A stretch of DNA of 64,000 nucleotides. Origin: Cristatella mucedo (taxonomy: Eukaryota; Bryozoa; Phylactolaemata; Cristatellidae). The position numbers were made by a program, and so were the translations under genes. Below, in pieces: positions 36,501 to 47,140 of this stretch. The first letter of the stretch is position 1. The number at the start of each line of letters is the position of its first letter. The stretch covers positions 3,111,001 through 3,175,000 of the forward strand of contig WPIO01000022.1 in NCBI GenBank assembly GCA_009760855.2, written 5' to 3'. A model generated the notes under the pieces. It was given only the letters and a program-made list of their open reading frames with translations, was not told the origin of the DNA and did no database searches.

Positions 36501-39500
36501 AATGTCACTTTCTCAGTGTAAATGTATTTCTCACATTCAGTGTTTGTCATAAGGCAGAGTTTCAAGAAATTAATAGTGATACTTGAACCTTTCAAAGAAA
36601 CGTTAGAAATGGGATCGAAGTTTGTATGTCCACTACTGCAGAAATTAAGGTCCCATACGTTTGATGATATAGCTCTATGTTTAGGTGTTTATAAATGGAA
36701 GTAAGTTTCTTCGGTGATTCAAGTTTTACTGTTATTATTAATATATTGATCGCATGTATTGCATTATTGCACTGGCACATTATGTAACATGGTCCTGACG
36801 TCACTGTTTGGTTTCACCAGCTTTTGCAATCACTCTCGATCAGTCTCATTAGTGATGGTCAGGCCAAGCGTAGCCGACCGAGTAAGACAGGTAAGTGCAA
36901 GGTTATGCCATACCTGGCTCGGCTGCGAGTCTCAGTAAGGCCATAAGTATACCGGGTCCTCATATAGTACGGGTAATAGCAGTTGGCAATTCGGGTACAT
37001 TAATTTTTTAGCGTCCTTAAAAAAACCCGATAGTGCAGGCGATTTGCATTAACTGGTTTGACTTCACAGGCCGTGAAAGCTAGCTAAGTGCCAAGTAGCT
37101 TCCGTAGCATGTTTCTGTAATCGAGTTTCCATAGCTGGCTCAAAAGCTCGAGAATGTGCCGATCATTGCCTCATTTTTCCTTGCATTAGCTTGATCTTGC
37201 TTATTGTATTACTTTGTTCCCTGTCTATGCATTGCTTGTTCCTGCACTTTAAATTTGGCTTGTTCCTTTTTTCAGGGTCATGGCCATGGAAGTGCCTCCA
37301 AGTCCAATGTCGGCGCTAGTTTTGCTCACCAGGTTCCAATGCGGCAGCAGATGTTACAGACCTTGTGTGATATGGGGTTTTCGGTAAAAGTCTCTCTGGC
37401 CGGCTGTGGAACCTTTTAAAAATGCTTGTCTTCTGAAGCATGTATGTACAGCTTGACCTTGTTTGGTAAGCTCTTGCTATTGTGGATGTGCCTTTTTGTA
37501 GAAAGGGGATGCTCAGAAAGCACTAATTGACAATGGCATGGATTTAAACCTTGCAATGGCTGACCTTAATCGATCTGTAGCCGGCAGCCAGCAAGGCAAT
37601 CATCAGACCGTGCCTCGACCACTGCTAGCTCCTCAGAATACTGCCTCAACTGGTGGTCTTATGGCAGCACCTTTCCAGGCGTATCCTGGGGTTGTCAATA
37701 CTCACGGCAGCAATGCTCAGTCTGCTTCGACAGTTGGTGGCAAATCATTCATGCACGTACCGTCTGGTCGGCAGCCACAGTCCATTGCTCCATTACCCGG
37801 GGCTGTGCCGACGATGCATCTGCAGCCCCTTGGTAGCCAGTCCTTGTCGGCAGCCGGTAAGCTTTTACTTCAGCATTCCTGCATACGTCCACCACTAGTG
37901 TGCATGATTTTTTTTTATCGACAGTGGGGTAGATGAGTAGGAGCTACAATGTGAAATTGCGCTAGATGTTTAGTTATAATAATGTAGTGCCAGCTATAAA
38001 AGAACCACATCTTTCTATTCAGGCGCTTTGCAACTTCCTGAAAGAGAAATAATAACCAATAGTTGATGACAAGCAGGGTATCATGCTAAGGCAAGCTTGT
38101 ACAAGTACCTAGATTTTGGTGCATTTTCGTTTGCTATCTCGTTCATTTGGTATATCTTGAAATTATCGTGTTATGTTCTTTGTATTAGGCTGTAATCACT
38201 TGACACTGTATGATCAGCCTTCTGGGTACTTGCTAGCCAGTAGCTTTGCTGTACACTGTGATCGTTCGCCTTGTTGTGAAACATTAAAAGCAGTGCTCAG
38301 CTCTGGATGCAAATATTGTTTATTGCTATGTAGCAAACTGTGAATGTTTTCTTGTCCAAAGTCTGGCGATTCACAAATCATGTCTTTCTTTTCAGCACCT
38401 GTATTGCCATTTCGTAATATTAATGGTCAGCAGGCTTTACAAGGCATAAAAGCCCTAATTCAACATAAGTACATCTCACCGAATGCAGTGAAGGATCAAA
38501 ACGTCACAATATTAGAGGAGATGTTGCGACTGTATACACTCTACCAGTCGTGCCAGCAGACTGCTCGCTCTGTGTCACAGGTAAGCCTTCGCCGATTGAA
38601 AGTAAGGCTCAATATATTTTGGTGGCCGAGGAATGATGACATTTTGATGGCTGAGGATTTATGCCTATTCAATATAATATCGTCGTTTTATTGTAACATT
38701 TCAGATGAGCAGTCAGCAAAGGGAACAGCTGGACAGTATCAACCAGAAGCTAACTGAACTTGGACGTTGGCTTAGCGAGCCCCAGCAGCGCCTCCCAACT
38801 ATACTAACAGTAAGTGATCTTTTCAACCTGCCACATAGTTTATTTTATGCAATGGTGTAATACTCAAGTTGGCTATCAGCTTTCTGCCAGAATCGGTGGC
38901 GAGTACCTCTGTTCCAGACTCCCGACTACATTCATTTTCTGGCCAAAGTGCTGAAGGTGCCTTTGTCCATCTTCCACTCCAACTCCTTGCTTTAGACAAA
39001 TATTGGCTTATTTTTGTTGCTGTCTGGCATACTGGCCACGTCATGTATTTTGTAGCCTGACGTTGCGGAAGATTTAATTAAACTGCACCTCAATAAGCCA
39101 TACATACCTCGTAAGTCGAAATTGCCTCAGTGGAAGATGACGTCCGAATCTGAACCTGGTGTGCTTAGTCAAGCAGGCCTCGCTCCTGGCTCAAAGCCGG
39201 TACTAGCATCAGGTACACAAGGTAACAAACAGCAGCCAATGACCGCATCAAACTATGATGGCATCTCGGCACACATGCTTGTGCATTGTATATGATGGTG
39301 ACAATGCTGTTTTTTTTTAGCTGGCTGTGGCACTGCAGGTGAGGATGCTTGGCCGGTAGGTGGTCTCAGTCGACCGAAACTAGATGCGAACCACAACGAA
39401 TCTCAGCTATTGGTGGATGACTTCCAAATACCAGAATTTGTTCCCGGTCAAATGTGGACAGGTTTGTTTGGCTTGGCATGTTATCACAATGATGGCAATC

Positions 39501-42500
39501 TTTGGTTTAGTCGAATGTTTTACTAACATTGGATCCTTGATGTCAAGCAGAATCAGAGGCATTGTGCTTTTAATCGGTGGGTTGATCACTCGATTCTTGA
39601 CAAAAAATCTACTGAACTACTTTTGAGGATAGTCCTTGTTGCTGTTGCTCAGAATTAGGAATCACTGCAATGGTTGTTTCATGATATAAAAAGACTGGCT
39701 CTGTAGTTCTCCCAATGCTCGAGAGCTATATGTTATACACTGCCGGTTTCTTCTTGTCTAGCTTTGTCCTTCTATATGTCACCAAGACGTCGGTCTTCCG
39801 AAGACTGATGAGTTCTATCTAGACCAAGCAAAGGCAGGATTAAATGACCCATCGTAAGTGCTATCAGGAGTAGGCCTTCATTGCTGTGAAATGAATGGGG
39901 AACGATGTGACCAGCGCAATCATAAATACATTTTATATAGACCTCATGTATAGCACACTACGAGTAATAATCGCCGATAGTTGTAATTGGCCAGTAAGCC
40001 ATTGATGCAGTAAGGCATTAGAAATGTTCTGCATTTCTGTAAGAAAGCTATTTTCTTATGATCGCTGGGAGAGGACTAAGTAGTAAGCTAGAAAAAGCCA
40101 GGTGGAAGGCAACCTGACCATGTCAACTTATAATATTATACATATGTATAGCACCCTCAGTGAACAATATCTAGGCACTTGACACAGATGCTGTATAGAA
40201 AGCATCATCACATGATTGGTGGTAACACCCGAAAGCAGCAGGCATATATAGTGTAAGCAAGTACATGCACACGAAGAATGAATCACAAAAGACCCACCAA
40301 ATGCTGTAATAAACAGGTGCATTTTAACCTTTTTTCAGATGTAATGTCAGGGGGACGTTGTGCATCGGTTGTGAGCCAGACTTTGAGAGCATGGGAACTA
40401 AATGTACCGTCTCCAGTGGTTTAGAGGTTCGTACTAGGTATGGCTAAACGATTTGAGTCAGAACAGTCTGTAGGATTCTTTACATGGTGGGGGAGTAGTT
40501 CTGATAGATAGGCTGGAGCCCAAGAATGACGGGACCTAAAAGTGAGCGGCAAAACCTTGAAATCGATCTGTTGCTTGATTGGGAGCCAGTGCAGGTCATC
40601 TAGAAGGGATGTGATGTGACAACTGCAAGGCTTATGACAGACAAGCCTAGCTGCAGTTTTGCACCAACTGAAGCGCCTGTTTGCACAAGCCGGTAGACCA
40701 CCAAGCAGTGAGTTACAGAAGTCGAGACAGGATGTCACAAATGCATGATCAATTTGGATGTAATATCCCTGTCTAAGCAAGCCCAAACTTTAGCAATGTT
40801 ATGTAGCGGAAAGTAGGCTGACTTTACTAGAGTGTATATGGTCATCTAATGCTCTTAGGTTGAATTTGTCGTCATCATTCAATTTAAGAAGGTTTTATTA
40901 CATCCATATGCGGACGTCATCAATACATGCAGCAAGGGCATGTAGAGAATTCAATGTGCTCAAGGGCTGTGAGGGATCAAAGCGAAGGTACAACTTTTGT
41001 CATCTGCATAAAAGTGAAAGCTTAAATTGTGCTTGGCGATCACACCTACAAGAGGGAGAGCATAAACTGAAAAGAAGCAGACCGAGCACAGAGCCCTGAG
41101 GTACCCCTTACTTAAGTGGTTCCTCGGATGATCTTTATGTTCACATGAATACTCCGGAGTCTCCCACTGAGATAGGTAGGACCTGAACCATTGAAATGCA
41201 GTGCCAGTGATGCCCAGGCCCGATTTCAGCTGCGTAAGAGCTTTGTGATCAATAGTTTTTATAAATAAGAACAGTGACCGCCCAGGTCTCCCTTTATGAG
41301 TAGGTCGTTGTACCCCCTAGGCAATGCTGACTGTGGAGTGATCAGGAAGATCACTCCAAAGGTCCTTTGCTTTTTTTAATTAGTGGCCTAACAAGAGCCT
41401 TTTTGAAAGGTGCTGGGACATGACCTAAGGCTGGGGACACATGCATGGCAGCAGCAGATTTAAGCATTTTAGAAGTAGGACAGAAGGAATGGGTCTAGGT
41501 GACGTAGTTTTCTTTGACTGGGAAATAGATTTCAGGATAAGGTCACTTTTGGCTTCTCTGTATATAGACATCGAGTTAGTGAATGAAATCGATGGACACG
41601 AGTCCTGTGTTAATGTAATTGAGGGACAGGAGTCCGAAGGGGAGGCTGCAACCTCATGGATGGACTCACTGATCTTGTCTATCTTGTTGACAAATAAGCG
41701 AGAAGCGATCTGCTAGATCATCATAAGGATCACTAGGTAAAGAGCTAACCTGGGAGAGGTTAAGGAGATGGTTGATCGTAGACATCAGCATTTTTGGATT
41801 GTGCATCTGCGATTCAATAATGTTTTTATTGAAGCTAGACTTAGCCTTCGCTGGGATCGATTATATGATCTACAGTAGTCTTCGTATACCTGACGATGGA
41901 CAGTCAATCCTTATCTTGTATAGGCTCAAGCTTTCGCTCAATGTCTGAGCTAAACCTGAGGCCGTCTGGGCACCGAATCTTAGGCCGCCTGGGCGAGTGC
42001 ACACATTACGCTTAGTGGTGCAAACTCGTTACACGTCAGGAAGTGTCGTGTAATAGTATTCTACCAATGATGACGTCGGATGGTGGCTTAAGCAGCAATG
42101 GCGGAAAAAAAAAAGATTTTCGCTGATTTCAAGGTTCTTTTGGTCTCGCTATTCGCATGATATTCCGCCTGTTCCTTACAGCGCACTAACGATGTGCATT
42201 GCATAACTATCCAATTGCCACGTTTCCTATCCTCCGTATTTAAGTGCATAGAAAGACGAGTTCTTGGTTTGGGTGCTATACAATATAGGTTTTTTATTAT
42301 TTTTATCCGTCTGTCCTAACTTAAGCTGTCATTTAAAGCTACTGTCAGCATCTTTGTTTTAGAAGTGGTTTCATGTGTAAAAGCGATATTCAATGGTGCC
42401 CAAACGATTTGAGTGTCGGCAGTATTGCCTCTATAATGAGCATGTCAGGGACTGACTGATTGACATCTGGTGCACCTGTGAGTAAGTGGCATGGGGTGAA

Positions 42501-45500
42501 TGACTAGGCTCACTAATGTAAGCAGGAGGTGGAGCAATCAAGCTAGGGATGCTAATGTGTAATCATATGAGTGCTGACACTGTGCATGCTGCCACTAACC
42601 ACATTTGCATGCTGACCCTGTGAATGTCACCCCTAACCATGTTATTCATTTTTGTTTGTTTTTCTAAGCATGGTTTTACTTACCATTCAATTGCATTTTC
42701 CTTTGCAGCAAATGTAAAGCGCCTAGAGAGATTAAGTTCTCTGAGGGCACTTTATCAAGTACATTATTATTATTATCATGGTACATGACTTTCATTAGTA
42801 GCCAGGACTTTTAGAGAACCTATAAGGAGCTTTGCTGGTGTTACTCGTGTGTGCAATAGCACAATCAGATCGTTGTGATCATTAAAGAACTCATTGGCTG
42901 AATTGCATTACTGCTATATAATGGCACTGTGAGAATTGCTCATTTGGCTGGTTATTCTACAAGTTGTAGTATATACTTTGATGTATTTTATGTATTTATG
43001 TATTCTAGTAAGTTGACGTTTTCATTACCTCTTTTTAGGTGGCACGAGCATAACAGCTGATGATGCACAGCTGCCTAGCAGCAGCAACACTTTCTTTGGA
43101 GGTAATGTTTTATTTATATTCTTTGCTAAATTGCTTTGCAGTAGTGCCACGACGGCTATGATAGATCTTATTGTGCACAACATTTAGTCCTTGGGTATTA
43201 GCCAGGGGATAAGGTGTTCTTCACCGAGGTCATGGGTTGTGGGCGATTCTTTATTACTCGCAAGCTGTAGTGGTTGACGTTAAGGCTCTTATTCTGCTAT
43301 TTAAATCTGGTTGTTGAATCAGCTAACCTTTTTATACTCTTGGAGAGGATGCTTTCAAATGTAGGTTCCATAACACAACCTCCCTGACTTACAATTCAGT
43401 GTCGAAATGTTGCATTGCTGGGCTGGGGCTGCTTGTCCGAAGACAGTGATACAGAATTTTCTTTTTATGTTACCATTTAACTTTTGGTTAGCATGGGTCG
43501 GAGGTTGCTTTATGGCCTTGGCTGCTATGGTATGTTTACAGTCTTAACCGCGACCGCAAAACATAGATCTACCAAGGTCCACAAGCTCAGCCCTTCTTAC
43601 CAAAACTGGCTGATCCTAAGCATCGTCATCGTTTGAAGCCATGCTGCTATGTATGGACCTAACTCTACCGAATCAAATTAGAGGGCTGCACTGTATGTCA
43701 GTGCTGGTATATGTGAGCTTAAATGGTGTGTTCTTTCGATTGGTCAGGGTCAGGTTCAGGCACAAGCGATGAAAACGGTGGTGGTGGCTGGTCCCCATAT
43801 ACCAGTGTTCAGAGAAGCATGAGTGTGCCCGGTGGAGTCTGGCCGCCGACAGGCTCCGGAAATGCTGCTGCTGGTACTGCAGCCTCATCTGCTTCCGGCA
43901 GAACAGCAGTCGGTGCAGACAGCGGCGATGGCTCTTGGAGTGCAGCTGCTCAGCAGCGCTCTGGTGCTTTGGTCGCACCCACTCGTCCTCCACCTGGGCT
44001 GGTGAACTACGGAATCATCGGTCAGAGCGCCGGCAGCAGTGGTGGCTATGGACGGCGCAGCAGTACGAGTGCATCGTGGTCTCCATCGACGGCTGGAGCA
44101 TCGGTATCAAGCAGTGTGTATCGTAAGCATAAACTGGCAGCTAGGCTTTTCCCAGCATGCTCAATTGTTTGGCTTTGCAATTCTGCTCGTGCGCAGCCTT
44201 ATGGTGCCGGCACGAGCTGGTGAAGAAAGGAGATCGATCGTTTCTTGATGCTCTTTTTCTGGCCCTCGGCATTTTATCAAACAGTAGTGTTTCGGTCGGT
44301 AATTTACTGCTCAGGTGAACCTCTGAGCACTCTACCCGAGAAACCATGAAGTAGTATATATGTTGATGCCTCCCTAAGCAACTTCGTTATTGGTGGCCGG
44401 TGGGATTTCCATATTTTGATTCATATTTTTCATATTTGGCTGAACTAGAAATAGCACGCCCCTTACTCATTGGCTGGCTATGCAAAGATTGCTCGAAAAA
44501 TCTGTTGGCAAAGCCAGTTAGGTGACTAAGTATGGCCGGCACCCCCTTGCATTTGCAGACATTATTTGTCTACTAGAAGTTGCGACGCGTTAACGCGCAA
44601 GCACTAAGGGGAAATCGGGCAGACACCTAATGACCTTGGCCAAAGCCGGCTGACGGTATCGAAACGTGTATGCAGTTAAAAGTAGCTATGGCTAGGGGAG
44701 CTGCCATAGATTTTGTGAGGGGCCAGCTGTGGTCTTACCATCATTGGAAGGTTAGCAAGCGAGAGACCGGACCGCTCGTAAGCTGGAGATCAGTGAGAAA
44801 GTGATCTGATGAATCGTCCTGCATCTGGATGCCCTCGGGCTTCTACCAGGAAGAATGGTGAAAATGAATGTGAATGAAGGCAGTGCTCCTAAAAATGGAG
44901 TGCCTGATGGCTCATTTTGCAGCTTGAGTCCATGCCAAATTGTGAGTTTATCACTGTCACGATCTACAGTATCCACAGTGAGTGGACAGCAAGGCGAAGG
45001 TTTACCGATCACAGGCCTATGGCAAGGGTAGCAAAAGAAAGCTTCACTATTAGCAAAAGCTTTCGAAGAAGCAAACTTGAGTGGGTACGGCAGCACAAGT
45101 GCTTGACGAACGAACATGGTAGGATAGTGAGATTTTTTATTGCCATGCTACGGCTGCATGGGCCAGCGGTTCTCAACTTGCGGGTCGAGACCCCTTTGGG
45201 GGTCGAACGATCCTTTCACGTAGGTCACATGAGACCATCGAAAAACACATTTCCACATTTTGTACAATAATTTTATGGTTGAGGGTTGCCACAACATGAA
45301 CTGCATTAAAGGGTCCCGGTATTAAGTATGGGCAGATGGCTTTGGGGCTGCAGGGTTGTGGGCCATGTCGGTTTATTGGGAACCGGATTAATGATGGTGA
45401 GTCACTGCCTGGACAGGAACAGGCCGTGGGAAACAAGATGGGAGAACTGCTGTGTAGGGGTAAGGCTGTAGCAAAGCCGTGTGGGGGCAAGACCTTTGTG

Positions 45501-47140
45501 GGGGTACGGCCTGTGTGGGATAAGGCTGTGTGGGGTAGGTAAGGCTGTGGAGGGGTAAGGCTGTAGCAAAGCCGTGTGGGGGCAAGACCCTTGTGGGGGT
45601 ACGGCCTGTGTGGGATAAGGCTGTGTGGGATAAGGCTGTGTGGGGTAGGCAAGGCTGTGGGCATTGACAGAATACACCAGTGTTAAAGTCCCCCTCGGTG
45701 TCTGCGTTTCGTCGTTTGTGTACCAGTGCTTGCTTGGTGTCAGAGCATCAGCCTACAGGTAGGAGGTTTACCAAATATCTGCTGAGACTTCTAGACAGTA
45801 GCATAAGACCACTGGCCGAATTAGGGGACTAACATCAAGCAGTTTGGCATACTGAACCATCCGTTGAAACTCGCAATACTTCTGTCGCCCACACAGTTGT
45901 TAACATTACATATCAACCGTGTGTTGGGTTGTGTTTATTTTGGCATCAATTTTACATAATTAATTTGTATTGCAGCTTAAGAGAACCTAATCCCTAACCA
46001 GCTGCTGTACATATGCCACAGGGTGAGCCCAAGACCTTGGTAGTTAAAGGTGGTACATGTAACCTTACCCTTTGACCAAGCCAGGATGGCTTTCGCTTCT
46101 TGACCCACCCACTCGTGTTCTCGGGTTCTGCTGTTGTCTTTTTTTAGTTTTAAGTGGATGAGGGTGCCTGGTGCTCTTCTGCAGCTACTATGTATACAGT
46201 GCTGGTACAACAACTTTTCACACGCTGAAGATCAAGATGCATATAACCTTGAATATTTCAGCAGGGAGGGAGAAGTTGGGGGAGAGAGGGAGAATGTGGG
46301 GGGAGAGAGAGAATGTGGGGGGAGAGAGAGAATGTGGGGGAGAGAGAGAATGGGAGATGGGAAGGGAGACGGAATAGCGGAGGTGAAGCCGATGGAAATG
46401 AGGCAGAGCGAGGGAGTGGCTGTATATGTCAGTCCTTACATTTACAAACCTGAACGTTCCCCGCGAGTGGTGGGTTGTTGGTACCGTGTTTGCACGCAGT
46501 ATCCGTGCCCATGCTACTTGCTGCCTTTTTCCTTTCAGCGATGGTGAGCCATTGGGAGCAGCTAGGCAGCCAGTGGGTCGCACTGAATGGTCTTCCTGCG
46601 CATACAGATCAGGCACGACTGAGGGCACTTTGTGGCCAGCACGGTGTTGTGCTAGCATTCCACACTAATTCTGTCCTGTGCACTTCGTTAGTTCAATATC
46701 GCAGTGCGCAAGAGGCTGCGAATGCACAAAGCAACCTTCACTGCTGCGTCATAGCCAACAGCACGATACATGCTCAGGTTGTCGGTGAGGAAGAGGTGAG
46801 AAAGCTTGCCCGAAAACTTCAGGCTACTGCCCCTGTTAGGTGCTGGAGCATGTACAGAATGCATGAGCTTTGTGCTATTTGTGCTATATAGTAACCTGAG
46901 AGGTATTACCTTTTTCAGGCTAAGGCATTTGTTGATCGAAGCCTTCAGGGCAGCGTCACGGCATCTGGTGGACTACATCCGATGTCGGCCTGGAGCACAG
47001 GTGCCCCGGCTCCAGCCGTCGCTACACCGTTCATGTGGAGCACCGGTGGTGCTTCACTATCTGCACCTGGTTTGGGTGGTATTCACTTGAGCAATCTTTG
47101 GCCAGGTGGAGCTGCAGGTGTGGACGGCAACTGTTTGTAG
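33487..47140 (+). CDS. TNRC6: TNRC6/GW182 homolog, miRNA-silencing scaffold, 16 exons
   Basis: TNRC6/GW182 proteins bind Argonaute through tandem Trp motifs and recruit PABPC and the CCR4-NOT and PAN2-PAN3 deadenylases in the cytoplasm. Sixteen exons join without a frame break to 3,720 nt (1,239 residues). In order: 18 Trp residues in Ser/Gly-rich context (exons 2-6, e.g. PGIWNSTG, DDGWGHT, SAAIW-type repeats); a UBA domain around LCDMGFS and DAQKALIDNGMDL (exons 7-8); a helical Gln-bearing segment (exons 9-10); a PAM2-like IPEFVPGQMWTG (exon 12); a Trp-bearing silencing region with APTRPPPGL (exon 14); an RRM with WVALNGLP and LRALCGQHG (exon 15); and a Trp-bearing C-terminus ending at TAG. 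The start sits in context ACCATGG. Domain order and the RPPPGL/RRM pair make the family call firm. One exon choice (39762-39853) remains open. Confidence 0.9.
33725..34507 (+). CDS. TNRC6: TNRC6 homolog, exon 2 (Argonaute-binding Trp region)
   Basis: Acceptor TTTCTTTCAG ends at 33724; donor GTGAGC starts at 34508. Ser-rich with six Trp residues in WN, WA, GW, PWP and WK settings typical of GW182 hooks. Phase 1 in and out. Confidence 0.85.
34614..34806 (+). CDS. TNRC6: TNRC6 homolog, exon 3
   Basis: Acceptor TTATATGTAG ends at 34613; donor GTAAGT starts at 34807. Four Trp residues, including AIWDNF and PPWGDN. Phase 1 in, phase 2 out. Confidence 0.85.
34930..35183 (+). CDS. TNRC6: TNRC6 homolog, exon 4
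   Basis: Acceptor GGTTTCAG ends at 34929; donor GTAAAG starts at 35184. Encodes LWNAGDAGG, RDWSSG and QPGWQE. Phase 2 in, phase 1 out. Confidence 0.85.
35684..36051 (+). CDS. TNRC6: TNRC6 homolog, exon 5
   Basis: Acceptor TTGTTTTGCAG ends at 35683; donor GTACGT starts at 36052. Encodes LQDHHWSHELQQ, MQWEKP, VEWDAS and YPWPIS. Phase 1 in, phase 0 out. Confidence 0.85.
36172..36276 (+). CDS. TNRC6: TNRC6 homolog, exon 6
   Basis: Acceptor CTTGTTTCAG ends at 36171; donor GTAATT starts at 36277. It is 105 nt, phase 0 at both ends, with IGEWGSRT. Confidence 0.8.
37276..37383 (+). CDS. TNRC6: TNRC6 homolog, exon 7 (UBA domain, first half)
   Basis: Acceptor CTTTTTTCAG ends at 37275; donor GTAAAA starts at 37384. 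It is 108 nt, phase 0. Ends MLQTLCDMGFS, the first helix and MGF loop of a UBA domain. Confidence 0.86.
37502..37856 (+). CDS. TNRC6: TNRC6 homolog, exon 8 (UBA domain, second half)
   Basis: Acceptor CTTTTTGTAG ends at 37501; donor GTAAGC starts at 37857. Begins KGDAQKALIDNGMDLNLAM, completing the UBA fold, then runs into a Gln/Pro/Ser linker. Phase 0 in, phase 1 out. Confidence 0.87.
38396..38580 (+). CDS. TNRC6: TNRC6 homolog, exon 9
   Basis: Acceptor CTTTCTTTTCAG ends at 38395; donor GTAAGC starts at 38581. Encodes a helical segment with LQGIKALIQHKYISP and EEMLRLYTLYQSCQQ. Phase 1 in, phase 0 out. Confidence 0.85.
38705..38809 (+). CDS. TNRC6: TNRC6 homolog, exon 10
   Basis: Acceptor TAACATTTCAG ends at 38704; donor GTAAGT starts at 38810. 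It is 105 nt; continues the helical region with EQLDSINQKLTELGRWLSEP. Confidence 0.85.
39056..39212 (+). CDS. TNRC6: TNRC6 homolog, exon 11 (two possible donors)
   Basis: Acceptor ATTTTGTAG ends at 39055. Encodes DLIKLHLNKPYIPRKSKLPQ. Donor GTACAC at 39213 or GTAACA at 39222; both give phase 1 and differ by three residues. Confidence 0.8.
39321..39461 (+). CDS. TNRC6: TNRC6 homolog, exon 12 (PAM2-like motif)
   Basis: Acceptor TTTTTTTTAG ends at 39320; donor GTTTGT starts at 39462. Encodes EDAWPVGG and ends IPEFVPGQMWTG, matching the PEF-x-PG-x-x-W-x-G core of the TNRC6 PABPC-binding PAM2 motif. Confidence 0.86.
40128..42050 (-). mobile_element. LINE family A with reverse transcriptase core, in a TNRC6 intron
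   Basis: Reading the minus strand from about 41.3 kb: DHKALTQLKSGLGITGTAF and FRSYLS, a GVPQGSVLG-type motif near 41090, and FHFYADD (about 40996-41017), then palm/thumb text and SRHSWAPAYLSELLPHH (40421-40786). The 3' end with a shortened tail is at 40128-40190. Frames are broken. This is the most complete family-A copy in the window. Confidence 0.8.
42540..42780 (+). mobile_element. LINE family A, 3' tail
   Basis: GACACTGTGCATGCTGCCAC, CACCCCTAACCATGTTATTC, TTTCCTTTGCAGCAAATGTA and AGTTCTCTGAGGGCACTTTA before ATT repeats. Confidence 0.8.
43039..43101 (+). CDS. TNRC6: TNRC6 homolog, exon 13
   Basis: Acceptor CTCTTTTTAG ends at 43038; donor GTAATG starts at 43102. It is 63 nt, phase 1 at both ends, encoding GTSITADDAQLPSSSNTFFG. 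It joins in frame to exon 12 across a 3.6 kb intron that contains LINE copies. Confidence 0.7.
43205..43335 (+). repeat. tRNA-derived SINE, family 1 fragment
   Basis: GTCATGGGTTGTGGGCGATTC, an internal body, then GTTGAATCAGCTAAC; the B box is damaged. Confidence 0.5.
43748..44122 (+). CDS. TNRC6: TNRC6 homolog, exon 14 (silencing region)
   Basis: Acceptor GATTGGTCAG ends at 43747; donor GTAAGC starts at 44123. Four Trp residues in Gly/Ser context and APTRPPPGL, shared with vertebrate TNRC6 just before the RRM. Phase 1 at both ends. Confidence 0.87.
45440..45665. repeat. GT-rich minisatellite, compound (about 98-bp and 17-bp periods)
   Basis: GTAAGGCTGTAGCAAAGCCG begins two long units about 98 bp apart. 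Inside, GTGTGGGATAAGGCTGT recurs at 17-bp spacing. In a TNRC6 intron. Confidence 0.85.
45965..46085 (-). repeat. tRNA-derived SINE, family 2 (diverged)
   Basis: Reverse orientation: AGCTTAAGAGAACCTAATC, GAGCCCAAGACCTTGG, and ACCCTTTGACCAAGCC mirror the family-2 tail, B-box and head. Confidence 0.5.
46262..46365. repeat. GA-rich minisatellite, about 21-bp unit
   Basis: GAGAGAGAATGTGGGGG units repeat four to five times, shortly before the RRM exon of the TNRC6 homolog. Confidence 0.8.
46539..46795 (+). CDS. TNRC6: TNRC6 homolog, exon 15 (RRM)
   Basis: Acceptor TTTCCTTTCAG ends at 46538; donor GTGAGA starts at 46796. Carries WVALNGLP, ARLRALCGQHG, LVQYRSAQEA and GEEE, aligning along the whole TNRC6 RRM. 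Phase 1 in, phase 0 out. Confidence 0.9.
46919..47140 (+). CDS. TNRC6: TNRC6 homolog, exon 16 (C-terminus)
   Basis: Acceptor CTTTTTCAG ends at 46918. It is 222 nt ending at TAG 47138-47140. Encodes AKAFVDRSLQG, SAWSTG, MWSTGG and SNLWPGG, as in the Trp-bearing GW182 C-terminus that contacts CCR4-NOT. Confidence 0.87.
   Translation, partial: AKAFVDRSLQGSVTASGGLHPMSAWSTGAPAPAVATPFMWSTGGASLSAPGLGGIHLSNLWPGGAAGVDGNCL

Noticed and set aside
45440-45665. CRISPR-like direct repeats
   Set aside because: Units are adjacent without unique spacers, in a eukaryotic intron; it is a minisatellite.
45173-45677. 163- and 91-codon Pro/Thr/Leu-rich minus-strand ORFs
   Set aside because: Translation of the minisatellite; stop-free only because of repeat structure.
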